Assembly (NCBI GenBank): GCA_947493885.1
Contig: CANLTE010000005.1
Span: 62,001-126,000 of the forward strand
Direction of reading: 5' to 3'
Length of the DNA: 64,000 nt
Origin: an uncultured Maribacter sp.
GTDB taxonomy: Bacteria > Bacteroidota > Bacteroidia > Flavobacteriales > Flavobacteriaceae
This document shows, one piece after another, positions 1 to 7,734 of this stretch. The first letter of the stretch is position 1, and the number at the start of each line of letters is the position of its first letter. A program made the position numbers and the translations under genes. The notes beneath the pieces were generated by a model that was not told where the DNA came from, searched no databases, and saw only the letters and a list, made by a program, of their open reading frames with translations.

Positions 1-1
1 C

Positions 2-205
2 AATTGGTGGAATACTACTATTAATGCCGTGTATCCAGACCATCCTCAAAAAAAAGAGTATTATTCTGAAATAGCGCTTAAAAAGAATTTACCACTTCCA
101 AACTATATTGGAAACGACAAAAATCTAAATAAAAAAGTAGTTATAAGCAGCGTATTGAATGCCAAACAATTTGTATTTAGCACACCTCTGAATAAAGATG
201 TTTAA
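2..205 (+). CDS. C-terminal end of an SDR-family NAD(P)-dependent oxidoreductase (5' truncated by the window)
   Basis: An open frame runs from the first bases of the window to a TAA at 203-205, giving 67 residues. The tail contains a YPDHPQKKEYY segment and a later KKVVISSVL stretch. This resembles the end of extended SDR proteins of the YeeZ/epimerase type, where a 'DHPSRKEYY' segment and a 'K-V-S-S-E-K-L' segment close the substrate domain. The Rossmann half lies outside the window, so the family call rests on these short motifs only. A ladderane or other sugar epimerase tail cannot be excluded. Confidence 0.5.
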   Translation, partial: NWWNTTINAVYPDHPQKKEYYSEIALKKNLPLPNYIGNDKNLNKKVVISSVLNAKQFVFSTPLNKDV

Positions 206-307
206 CGCTTTATAGCCTCTTTTTTTCTAACATCAATGTTTTAAGGCTTTTATAACACCATAGTATCAATAAATTTAATAGTTTAGCGACCTTAAAATTT
301 TATTAAA

Positions 308-1009
308 ATGAAAAAATTATTACTTGTTTTTATTCTTGCGTTGAGTTATGTTGGAAATGCGCAAACTAATACCGATTTGTTTAAACATTACGAAGCATTT
401 TATAATGAAATGCGAAAACAAGGTGATGTAGCCGGTGTAATAAATGCGCTTACTCACATGAATGTACTATCTCCTTCAAAAGAGCGCAGAGATACTCTTG
501 CATACATTTACACCAATGATAATCAACACCTACAGGCCTTAAATACAATTGGAATTGAAAAGTTAGATACCGATTCTGACTTAGCAGTTCAGGTAAAAGC
601 AATTTCATTAAAAGCTTTGAATCAGCCTAAGCGTGCATTAGAACAATTTGAAGTTTTAAACAAAAGAACGCCAAACCCTTATTTATCCTACGAGTTGGCA
701 GATTTAAAAATTCAGACTGGTGATTACGCTGGTGCAAGTGCAAATATTGAATATGGTATTACCAATGCCAAGGATGATATGAAGTACGCTTTTTATGAAA
801 GACAACAACCTTATGAAGTTAATTTAAAAGCAGCCTTCCTGCACCTTAAAGCTTTGGTACAATATAACAACGATAAAAACAATATTGATGCTGCTGTTGC
901 CTTAATAGATGAAGCTTTAAAAATAGCACCTAATTTTAACTTAGCAAGCTTAAGCAAGCAAGCACTAGTAGCAAGAAAAGAAACCCCTGCTACAGAGGAA
1001 AAAAAATAA
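308..1009 (+). CDS. Exported TPR-like helical repeat protein
   Basis: The 233-residue protein begins with a clear signal peptide (MKKLLLVFILALSYVGNAQ), cleaved near residue 19, so it should be periplasmic. The body is helical with alternating small and aromatic residues. Units around residues 85-145 (LKALNQPKRALEQF, YLSYELADLKIQTGDY) and 190-215 (AAVALIDEALKIAPNF) look like tetratricopeptide repeats. No catalytic motif is seen. It is a single-gene unit ending in a hairpin terminator at 1035. It probably acts as a protein-protein scaffold; the partner is unknown. Confidence 0.6.
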   Translation: MKKLLLVFILALSYVGNAQTNTDLFKHYEAFYNEMRKQGDVAGVINALTHMNVLSPSKERRDTLAYIYTNDNQHLQALNTIGIEKLDTDSDLAVQVKAISLKALNQPKRALEQFEVLNKRTPNPYLSYELADLKIQTGDYAGASANIEYGITNAKDDMKYAFYERQQPYEVNLKAAFLHLKALVQYNNDKNNIDAAVALIDEALKIAPNFNLASLSKQALVARKETPATEEKK

Positions 1010-1034
1010 CCTAGTTACCATATTAGATTTGAGT

Positions 1035-1061
1035 AAAAAAGAGGTTTATAGCCTCTTTTTT
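1035..1061. terminator. Bidirectional Rho-independent terminator
   Basis: The sequence AAAAAAGAGG, a 7-base loop and CCTCTTTTTTT form a hairpin with an A run on one side and a T run on the other. It sits between two convergent genes and can serve both. Confidence 0.75.
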
Positions 1062-1555
1062 TATTCTTCTAAAATTAGTGATTTATCAAAAGTGTTATTT
1101 AATATAACATTAAACTGATTTCTAAGCGCGTTATAAGCTTTAATCATATCCTTAATACTAGATTTAGTATCCTCACTATATTCAATATCTCCTTTTACTT
1201 TCAACATAAAGGTTTTAACTACCTTCTGTCTACCTTTTATTTCGGGCAAATTAAACTCCTTTGGATACTTTGACTTTTCTAACAGCTTTTGCTTTTCAAT
1301 TAAGGTTTCAATCACCAAGGTTAAATCCTCTATATTACTAACACTATAAAGTGCATCAAAACTTGTATCAAAAGCATTAAATTCTGGCCACTTTTCTAAT
1401 ATAGCTTTAGATTTTGAGTTTACATTTTTCTTTTTAGTCCATTCCTTAGGGGACAACTTTCTACTATCGTTTAGGTTAACAGCTGTATCTTTTTTTTTGT
1501 TTTCACAAGATGCAAATAACAACGTAAAGACAACAAGAATATATATTTTTCTCAT
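1061..1555 (-). CDS. Small lipoprotein of unknown function
   Basis: The start at 1555 is preferred over an upstream in-frame ATG at 1570, because only from there does a compact lipoprotein signal begin (MRKIYILVVFTLLFASC, lipobox FASC). The mature part is about 145 residues, Lys-rich and mostly helical, with a long amphipathic stretch in the middle (IETLIEKQKLLEKSKYP) and another near the C-terminus. No known family is recognised. It is convergent with the TPR-like gene and separated from it only by the shared terminator. It is probably anchored to a membrane by its lipid. Confidence 0.6.
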   Translation of the reverse strand: MRKIYILVVFTLLFASCENKKKDTAVNLNDSRKLSPKEWTKKKNVNSKSKAILEKWPEFNAFDTSFDALYSVSNIEDLTLVIETLIEKQKLLEKSKYPKEFNLPEIKGRQKVVKTFMLKVKGDIEYSEDTKSSIKDMIKAYNALRNQFNVILNNTFDKSLILEE

Positions 1556-1621
1556 AGAGCGAATGTACAAATTTTAATAAAAGCTATCTTTAACTCATAA
1601 TCCATTTAACTTCATTTTTAC

Positions 1622-2569
1622 ATGGCAAAGTCAATTCTAATTATAGGTGCTTGTGGGCAAATTGGTACAGAACTTACCTATGCACTTCGTGAAAAGTATA
1701 GTAATGAACAAGTTATTGCAAGCGATATTCGCGAAGGTAATGAAGCGCTAATGAATTCTGGTCCATTTGAAATACTAGATGCCACAAATTATGATGCTTT
1801 AGAGGAGGTAATTGCCTATTACGAAATTAATGAAGTGTATTTAATGGCAGCAATGCTTAGTGCTACAGCCGAGAAGTTTCCTATGAGGGCTTGGAACCTG
1901 AACATGAACTCATTATTCAATGTTTTAAATCTAGCAAAAGAAAAAAAAATTGATAAAATATTTTGGCCGTCGAGCATAGCAGTTTTTGGGTTGAATACGC
2001 CAAAAAATAATACTCCACAAAGCACCGTAATGGAACCCAGCACAGTGTATGGTATAAGTAAACAATCTGGTGAACGCTGGTGTAATTATTACTTTACCAA
2101 ATATGGTGTAGATGTGCGTAGTTTACGATACCCTGGCTTAATAAGTTGGAAAACATTTCCAGGAGGAGGTACTACAGATTATGCGGTAGAAATATACCAT
2201 GAAGCACTATCTAATAAACAATATACTTGTTTTCTAGATAAAGACACCAGACTGCCTATGATGTTTATGGATGATGCCATAAGAGCTACAATTGCTATAA
2301 TGGAGAGTAAGGCTAAAAAATTAACTATACGTTCTTCGTACAATCTGGGCGCAATGAGTTTTACACCTGCTGAAATAGCCGAAAGTATTAAAACACATAT
2401 CCCGGATTTTAACATAAATTTCAAACCCGATTTTAGACAAGAGATAGCAGATTCGTGGCCTAGTAGTGTTGATGATTCATTAGCTCAAAACGATTGGGAT
2501 TGGTCTCCTAATTTTGACCTAGAGAAAACCACTAAAACCATGCTCAAAAATTTGGCCACTAAAAATTAA
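1622..2569 (+). CDS. tdh: L-threonine 3-dehydrogenase, short-chain (epimerase-like) type
   Basis: The protein oxidises L-threonine to 2-amino-3-oxobutyrate with NAD in the cytoplasm. It has the N-terminal Rossmann motif GACGQIG at residues 9-15, a conserved Asp in SDIRE (about residue 35), the catalytic YGISK (Tyr-x3-Lys, near residue 143) and the typical RYPGLISW and GGGTTDYAVEI segments. Those last segments mark the Flavobacterium frigidimaris-type enzyme, which belongs to the UDP-galactose epimerase-like SDR group and not to the zinc MDR enzymes. At 315 residues it is full length. It is monocistronic, with a convergent tRNA gene starting six bases after its stop. Confidence 0.87.
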   Translation: MAKSILIIGACGQIGTELTYALREKYSNEQVIASDIREGNEALMNSGPFEILDATNYDALEEVIAYYEINEVYLMAAMLSATAEKFPMRAWNLNMNSLFNVLNLAKEKKIDKIFWPSSIAVFGLNTPKNNTPQSTVMEPSTVYGISKQSGERWCNYYFTKYGVDVRSLRYPGLISWKTFPGGGTTDYAVEIYHEALSNKQYTCFLDKDTRLPMMFMDDAIRATIAIMESKAKKLTIRSSYNLGAMSFTPAEIAESIKTHIPDFNINFKPDFRQEIADSWPSSVDDSLAQNDWDWSPNFDLEKTTKTMLKNLATKN

Positions 2570-2574
2570 TCTAG

Positions 2575-2646
2575 TAGCCTCGGCAAGAATCGAACTTGCA
2601 TCTAAAGTTTAGGAAACTCCTATTCTATCCATTGAACTACGAGGCT
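2575..2646 (-). tRNA. tRNA-Arg (anticodon CCT)
   Basis: The reverse strand folds into a full cloverleaf: acceptor AGCCTCG/CGAGGCT (2646-2640 and 2582-2576), D stem GTTC/GAAT, anticodon stem GGAGT/ACTTT enclosing loop TTCCTAA with anticodon CCT, and a T arm with TTCGATT. The discriminator base is A at 2575. CCA is not encoded. It reads AGG codons. Confidence 0.93.
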
Positions 2647-2657
2647 GATAAATTAAA

Positions 2658-3500
2658 TTATTCATGAAGTACTAAAAAAGGCACTTTGGTATGAAAGCTT
2701 ACCTTTTCCATGGTAGAGTCAAACAGCATTTGCTGAATAAAGTTTAAGTTTTTTGCGACCATAACTATCATATCCACCGCTGTTCGATCCACAAAGGAGT
2801 GAATAGCTGTAGCTATTTTAGTTTCAGAAGCGGTATGAAAACTATACGATCTTGGAAACATTTCTTCCATATAATCCTGCAAATAAGACCTATTGTTTTT
2901 TTGAATCTGACTAAGTTCATCCCCATTTCCAATAACATTCATTATGCGTAAATCTGCAAAACTAATGGTTAACAATTCTGTAATAGATTGTAGAATAGAA
3001 AGGGAATAAAAAATATTAAAATCGGTCGGAAACACAACCTCTTTGGGTTGTTTTAAAACTACATTTTCCGGAACCATTAAGGTATTACACCTTACTTTGG
3101 TAATTACCTCACCAGTATGACTCCCCATAATAAGACGTTTCATATCATTGGACCCTTTACTTCCCATTAGTATGAAATCTATTTTTTTATTCGTTACATG
3201 ACGACGAATAGTATCAACAAAAAAACCTTCATCTTGTATGGTCAAAAAAACATGGTCTTTATTCTTTGTTTTTACTTTAACCTGCTGTAAAAATTCATTA
3301 AACTTTTTCTTGATGCTGCTTACCTCATCGGTTCCTATTACAGTTGAAACTGTTTTATGACCAACTACCTCTTCCTCCACCTCATCTACATGTAGTAGGT
3401 AAAAAGTACATGGCATATTCTTAAACACTGCCAATGCATAATGCACAGCATTTAAAGAATTTGCCGAAAAATCTGTTGGTACTAATATCTGCTTCATCAA
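2658..3500 (-). CDS. Tandem-domain universal stress protein (UspA family)
   Basis: The protein has 280 residues in two UspA-like halves. The first opens with the typical ILVPTDFSANS and ends with DFILMGSKGSND plus a nucleotide-loop-like GSHTGEV segment. The second opens with VVFPTDFN and ends with DMIVMVAKNL. The second half lacks a clear G-x2-G-x9-G ATP loop, as is usual in two-domain family members. It lies 90 bases downstream of the receiver-Crp regulator gene on the same strand and may be one of its targets. The start could be either of the first two Met codons. Confidence 0.85.
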   Translation of the reverse strand: MMKQILVPTDFSANSLNAVHYALAVFKNMPCTFYLLHVDEVEEEVVGHKTVSTVIGTDEVSSIKKKFNEFLQQVKVKTKNKDHVFLTIQDEGFFVDTIRRHVTNKKIDFILMGSKGSNDMKRLIMGSHTGEVITKVRCNTLMVPENVVLKQPKEVVFPTDFNIFYSLSILQSITELLTISFADLRIMNVIGNGDELSQIQKNNRSYLQDYMEEMFPRSYSFHTASETKIATAIHSFVDRTAVDMIVMVAKNLNFIQQMLFDSTMEKVSFHTKVPFLVLHE

Positions 3501-3589
3501 AAAAACTATGAAACAAATATATTTTTATAAAAAGAGTCTATAAATGACAAATATCATGTCGCGTCAATTTAAGTCTGAAAACCAGAGTT

Positions 3590-4645
3590 TTAACTCACGT
3601 ATTCTAGTGCTTTTAGCTCTAAAATTCTAATATTTCGTCCTTCAATAGCAATAAGTCCTTCTTTTTTAAACCCTGATAAAGTTCTGATTAAGCTTTCTGT
3701 TGCAATACCGGCTACACTAGCCAAATCGCTTCTAGAAATTTTAATTGGATCTTCTGGTTTTTTATTTAGTATTTCGGCAAATTGTAGAAGTGTTTGCGCC
3801 GTTTTTTTCCGAACCGAACTATATGCCATTTGCAACAATTGTCCTTTAATTTCGGTAATATCGTTTGTTAAAAGTTCCATTAACTCAATGGAAATGTCAT
3901 GATTTTCTTCTAGAAGTACTTTGAGTTTGTCCTTTGATATTCCCGCTAGTTCTACATTTTCAATTGCTGTTGCCGTTTCTTGACAAGGCATATTGTTTAA
4001 AAAAGATGTAAACCCTAAAAAATCATCCGGTCTGTATAGTGCAGTAATCAATTCTTTTCCTTCCTCATCCATTTTATAACATTTTACAACACCTTTTAAA
4101 ATCAGATAAATTTTATTTGATCTTACTCCTTCGTTATAAATGGTTTCTCCTTGGTCAAAGTTTGCAATAGCTCCATTGTCGTCAAAGAAATTTTTAAGCT
4201 CATTTAAAGTGTGCATTTCCTCTTCAGTGACTTCCTCATTTTTTGATGAATTGTCCTGAGCTATTTTTGAAAGCAATTCTGCTTTTGCCAACCTACTTTC
4301 TACTGCACTAATTAAATCTTCTTCTTCAAAAGGTTTGGTTAGGTAATCGTCCGCACCCAAATCCATTCCTTTCCTAATCTCACTACGCTCGGTCTTTGCA
4401 GATAAGAATATAAACGGAATATGATTTGTATTTTCATCAGCAGCAAGATTTTCCAAGACACCATAACCATCCACCTCAGGCATCATAATGTCACACACAA
4501 TAATATTTGGCAGGTTTGCTTTAGCCATATCGATTCCTACTCTTCCGTTAGGCGCTGTTATAACATCATATCCTGAAAGCTCTAAAAGTTCTGCTGTATT
4601 TTCTCGTAAAGCCTTGTCGTCCTCAATTAAAAGTAATTTTTTCAT
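3590..4645 (-). CDS. Response regulator fused to a Crp/Fnr-type regulator (REC - cNMP-binding - HTH)
   Basis: The start at 4645 (MKKLLLIEDDKA) fits the receiver fold; an upstream ATG at 4666 lies inside the kinase gene. Residues 1-120 form a CheY-like receiver with acidic pair ED8-9, phospho-acceptor Asp52 (VCDIMMPEVDG) and the Lys of LTKPF. A linker leads to a cNMP-binding-like barrel (about 150-270) and a Crp HTH (about 275-345) with SRSDLASVAGIATESLIRTLS. The gene begins one base after the stop of the upstream kinase gene, so the pair is translationally coupled. The kinase should phosphorylate the receiver and so switch the Crp-type DNA-binding domain. The effector of the barrel is unknown. 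Confidence 0.88.
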   Translation of the reverse strand: MKKLLLIEDDKALRENTAELLELSGYDVITAPNGRVGIDMAKANLPNIIVCDIMMPEVDGYGVLENLAADENTNHIPFIFLSAKTERSEIRKGMDLGADDYLTKPFEEEDLISAVESRLAKAELLSKIAQDNSSKNEEVTEEEMHTLNELKNFFDDNGAIANFDQGETIYNEGVRSNKIYLILKGVVKCYKMDEEGKELITALYRPDDFLGFTSFLNNMPCQETATAIENVELAGISKDKLKVLLEENHDISIELMELLTNDITEIKGQLLQMAYSSVRKKTAQTLLQFAEILNKKPEDPIKISRSDLASVAGIATESLIRTLSGFKKEGLIAIEGRNIRILELKALEYVS

Positions 4646-4646
4646 T

Positions 4647-6161
4647 TTATTTCTCTTGTGTTTCAACTGGGATGCTCATTGTAAATGTTGACCCTTTATT
4701 TTCTTCACTAATAAACTCTAATGAGCCCTTTAAGTTTTCTAAATGCTGTTTTGCTATGTTTAACCCAATGCCTGTTCCTTGAGTTAAAAGTGCATTCTCT
4801 GCTCTATAATATCTATTAAAAATATGCTTTTGTTCCTTTAATGGAATACCAATTCCCTGATCCACTATTTGTATTGACAATTTATATTTTTCTTGCTTAA
4901 CAATAATACTAATTACAGTTTCTTCGGGGGAATATTTAATTGCGTTATGAAGTAAGTTTGAAAGTACAAGTTCCATTATTTTTTCATCAAACCATACATT
5001 AATACCGTCTATGTTTTCAGGATAATTAATTTTTTGCCCTGTTTTTAATAACATATTAGCGTTATAAATAACTTCATTAACCAGTTTACTAAGTGGAAAT
5101 TTTTCAACTTTATAGGTAACCTTTCCTGTTTCTAGGCGTTCTACAGAAAGAAAATCATTCAATATATTATTTAAATAACGTACTTTACTCTTAATAGTAT
5201 TCACGTGTTTTTCACGCTTTTCTTGCTGACTAGTTTCTGTGTATTTGGAAAGCAGGGTTATAGAGGTCATTATTCCGCTTAAAGGCGTTTTAAACTCGTG
5301 AGAAACCAACGATAAAAACCTTGTTTTTAATTCTCCCAATTCCTTTTCTTTGGCCAGCGCTTTTCTTAATTCCTCAGTACGTTCTTCAACCTGTTTTTCT
5401 AAACGTTTCGTATAGTTTTTACGGTCCGTAATATCCATTACCATTGCAACGTAAGCTTCACGATCACCTACCATTGATAATTGTAAATGAATTTCAATAG
5501 GATATTTTGTTCCGTTTTTACGCTGAAGTAAAGATTCTGATTTAATTTTTACTTGTTCTCCAGATTGAAGTGGTTTTAACAATTCGTGAAAATCATCATC
5601 ACTATAATTGCAAATAATATTTTTGGGAGAAAATCCTTTAAACTCTTCAAAAGAATACCCCGTATTTCTAAGAGCTTCTTTATTTACGTTTATAAAGGCG
5701 TATGTTTTTGCATCAAAAATATAAATTTCACTTAACGACTCATTAAAAATTTTCGCCCAGTGACTTAATTCTTTTTCCCTTAACTTTCGCTCGGTAATAT
5801 CTATAACCAAAGCCATTGAATAGGTCTCCCCCGCAAGTTCAAAAGGGTTTAAACCTACCTCAACTGGAAACTCAGTACCATCTTTTCGTAATGCAGAAAG
5901 ATCAAGGGATTTACCCATTTGGCGTTTTTCCCTTTTTTGCATAAACCCTTTATAATGCTCATCATGACCATGATGGTATTTTTGGGGTATTAAAACGTTT
6001 AATGATTTGCCGTAAAGTTCATCAGGTTCATAACCAAACATTTCTTCGGCTGAGGAATTGGCTGCAACAATTTCTTGTTTTTTATTTACTACTATAATAC
6101 CCTCAGAAACTCCTTCGGAAAGTAGATTAAAAATCTCGCTATTATCTTGAAAAACGCGCAT
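4647..6161 (-). CDS. Two-PAS sensor histidine kinase
   Basis: The kinase has 504 residues and no membrane segment, so it is a cytoplasmic sensor. PAS1 spans about residues 8-125 and PAS2 about 132-250, each ending in a DITxRK segment. A short coiled coil (250-280) precedes HisKA with SLVSHEFKTPL (His288), and an HATPase follows with N (LLHNAIKYS), G1 (DQGIGIP) and G2 (GTGIGLN) boxes. PAS1 resembles the FixL PAS, including a HxHDxxY stretch near residue 65, but the Arg that FixL uses for ligand signalling is not found at the matching place. It is paired with the receiver-Crp gene directly downstream. Oxygen, NO or redox sensing is inference. Confidence 0.85.
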   Translation of the reverse strand: MRVFQDNSEIFNLLSEGVSEGIIVVNKKQEIVAANSSAEEMFGYEPDELYGKSLNVLIPQKYHHGHDEHYKGFMQKREKRQMGKSLDLSALRKDGTEFPVEVGLNPFELAGETYSMALVIDITERKLREKELSHWAKIFNESLSEIYIFDAKTYAFINVNKEALRNTGYSFEEFKGFSPKNIICNYSDDDFHELLKPLQSGEQVKIKSESLLQRKNGTKYPIEIHLQLSMVGDREAYVAMVMDITDRKNYTKRLEKQVEERTEELRKALAKEKELGELKTRFLSLVSHEFKTPLSGIMTSITLLSKYTETSQQEKREKHVNTIKSKVRYLNNILNDFLSVERLETGKVTYKVEKFPLSKLVNEVIYNANMLLKTGQKINYPENIDGINVWFDEKIMELVLSNLLHNAIKYSPEETVISIIVKQEKYKLSIQIVDQGIGIPLKEQKHIFNRYYRAENALLTQGTGIGLNIAKQHLENLKGSLEFISEENKGSTFTMSIPVETQEK

Positions 6162-6286
6162 TTAAAACTGTATATAACAAGCCCAATGAAAGCCATATTT
6201 ATACGCAATAAACTAATTTTTTTACGGTAAAAAAAATTAATCTAAAAACAAGCTAATAGAAGATGAAATAGTCTTTTTTTGAACGA

Positions 6287-7723
6287 CTATGAAAATTGAA
6301 ATTCGGCTACTTTAAAATTAGCTTTTGAGGATTCACATACCGAACATTTATAATCATCAGGTAATTGCTCAAAAGGTGTTCCTGCCGATATTTCAGCTGT
6401 TTCATCGCCTATTACCTCATCATAAATTGTTAAACATGAGCTACATTGATGTACACTACGTGAATTTTTCTTAGGGTTTTTATCATTACTGGATCCAACT
6501 GATTTTTCTTGCCCCAACTCATCGAAATATTTTTTACTCAATTCCATCAATAAACCAGGCAACTCAATTTTATCAACATCCTGAGCATAGGTTATTAATT
6601 CTTGAAGGTTAGGATCAAAGCCTTTAAAGTGTAATACATTATAAGTTGATCTTACTTCGAAACCTTTTACCATTTCTGGCATTGAGTTTTTCTGAATTAT
6701 TACTGATGAAAAATGAGAGGTTTTAACAGGGTTACTGCTAATTCCAAAGGTTAGACCATATGTACTAATATCGTTTTGATCAAAACTACGCACTAAAAAG
6801 TTTTTAAGATCTAAGGCTTCTTTGTCATCCACAGGTAAGTGCCAATTCATTTCCAATTGCGAATGCCTAATATTAATTCCCCATTTACCTAAAAAACGCT
6901 CCAGTTCTGGCCTGCTTTTCTGTTTAATTCCTTTTACAATGAAAGATTTCCAAGGAGTAATACAAATTTTCCCTATACTATTGTCTAAACAAAAGCCACA
7001 GAATTCTTTTAGAAAACCTAAATCATATTTATTATTTCTCCAATATAAACCAAGCCAATACTGATCTATACCCATTCTATTAACTCCTTCGTAATACGGA
7101 AAAGTTAAGTAGGGTACCTCCAACGCCTTATCTATGGTTTTATTATTGGTTTTTGTTGTTTGATTTAAAATGTAAAACAGCTCATCAACATCGGAAACAT
7201 CTTCATAAATATTTTCTATTGCCTTTGAAATTGTAATAATATCCCAGCTATATATTAATACTGGATAATACTGGGACTGGTCCCAATGTGGTAGTTTAAC
7301 ATTTAAATACCAATAATCTTCACTTTCTGACGCAATAAAATTTAAGTCCCCACTAAAAAGAGGGACTAAACGTTGTTTAGGGTCGGTTATATTAATTTTT
7401 AGCTTTGGTAGATAATCAAACCGTTCCAATAAGTATAAATAGGTTGATCCTTTTAACCAATACGTCATATCAAACGCATCTGCAGAAACATATGAAGACA
7501 CTATATTTTGTAAGCTTCTTTCTTCAATAACATCTGTTTTAACCTTTGAAAATTTGTCTAAGGTGTCAGCAGCATTTTCAGGAATAGGAAAAAGCAAATC
7601 TTGTCGAGAGCCAAAATGTACATATGTAAGCCCCATTTGCTCTAGCATTGCTATTAAATCTTTTAACTCTCCAGGAGATGTTACTCCTCCTTTTATTAAT
7701 ATACGATGAAGATTATCGTTCAT
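6287..7723 (-). CDS. Nitrite/sulfite reductase-like protein fused to a C-terminal rubredoxin
   Basis: The N-terminal segment (LIKGGVTSPGELKDLIAMLE, then THVHFGSRQDLLFP-like residues) resembles the ferredoxin-like half domains of siroheme nitrite/sulfite reductases, and a second such half appears around residues 290-390. The four cysteines that bind the siroheme/4Fe-4S centre (C-x5-C and C-x3-C) are missing: the middle holds only FCGFC and KIC. The last 60 residues form a rubredoxin with CSSC and CSVC. The gene lies 11 bases downstream of the nitrate reductase gene in the same operon, so it most likely carries electrons to that enzyme or scaffolds it. It is not expected to be a catalytic sulfite reductase. 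Confidence 0.7.
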   Translation of the reverse strand: MNDNLHRILIKGGVTSPGELKDLIAMLEQMGLTYVHFGSRQDLLFPIPENAADTLDKFSKVKTDVIEERSLQNIVSSYVSADAFDMTYWLKGSTYLYLLERFDYLPKLKINITDPKQRLVPLFSGDLNFIASESEDYWYLNVKLPHWDQSQYYPVLIYSWDIITISKAIENIYEDVSDVDELFYILNQTTKTNNKTIDKALEVPYLTFPYYEGVNRMGIDQYWLGLYWRNNKYDLGFLKEFCGFCLDNSIGKICITPWKSFIVKGIKQKSRPELERFLGKWGINIRHSQLEMNWHLPVDDKEALDLKNFLVRSFDQNDISTYGLTFGISSNPVKTSHFSSVIIQKNSMPEMVKGFEVRSTYNVLHFKGFDPNLQELITYAQDVDKIELPGLLMELSKKYFDELGQEKSVGSSNDKNPKKNSRSVHQCSSCLTIYDEVIGDETAEISAGTPFEQLPDDYKCSVCESSKANFKVAEFQFS

Positions 7724-7734
7724 AATTTCTTACG

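Noticed and set aside
5760-6161. FixL-type heme-binding PAS in the histidine kinase
   Set aside because: The HxHD stretch fits, but the Arg needed for ligand signalling is not at the matching place, so heme sensing is mentioned only as a possibility.
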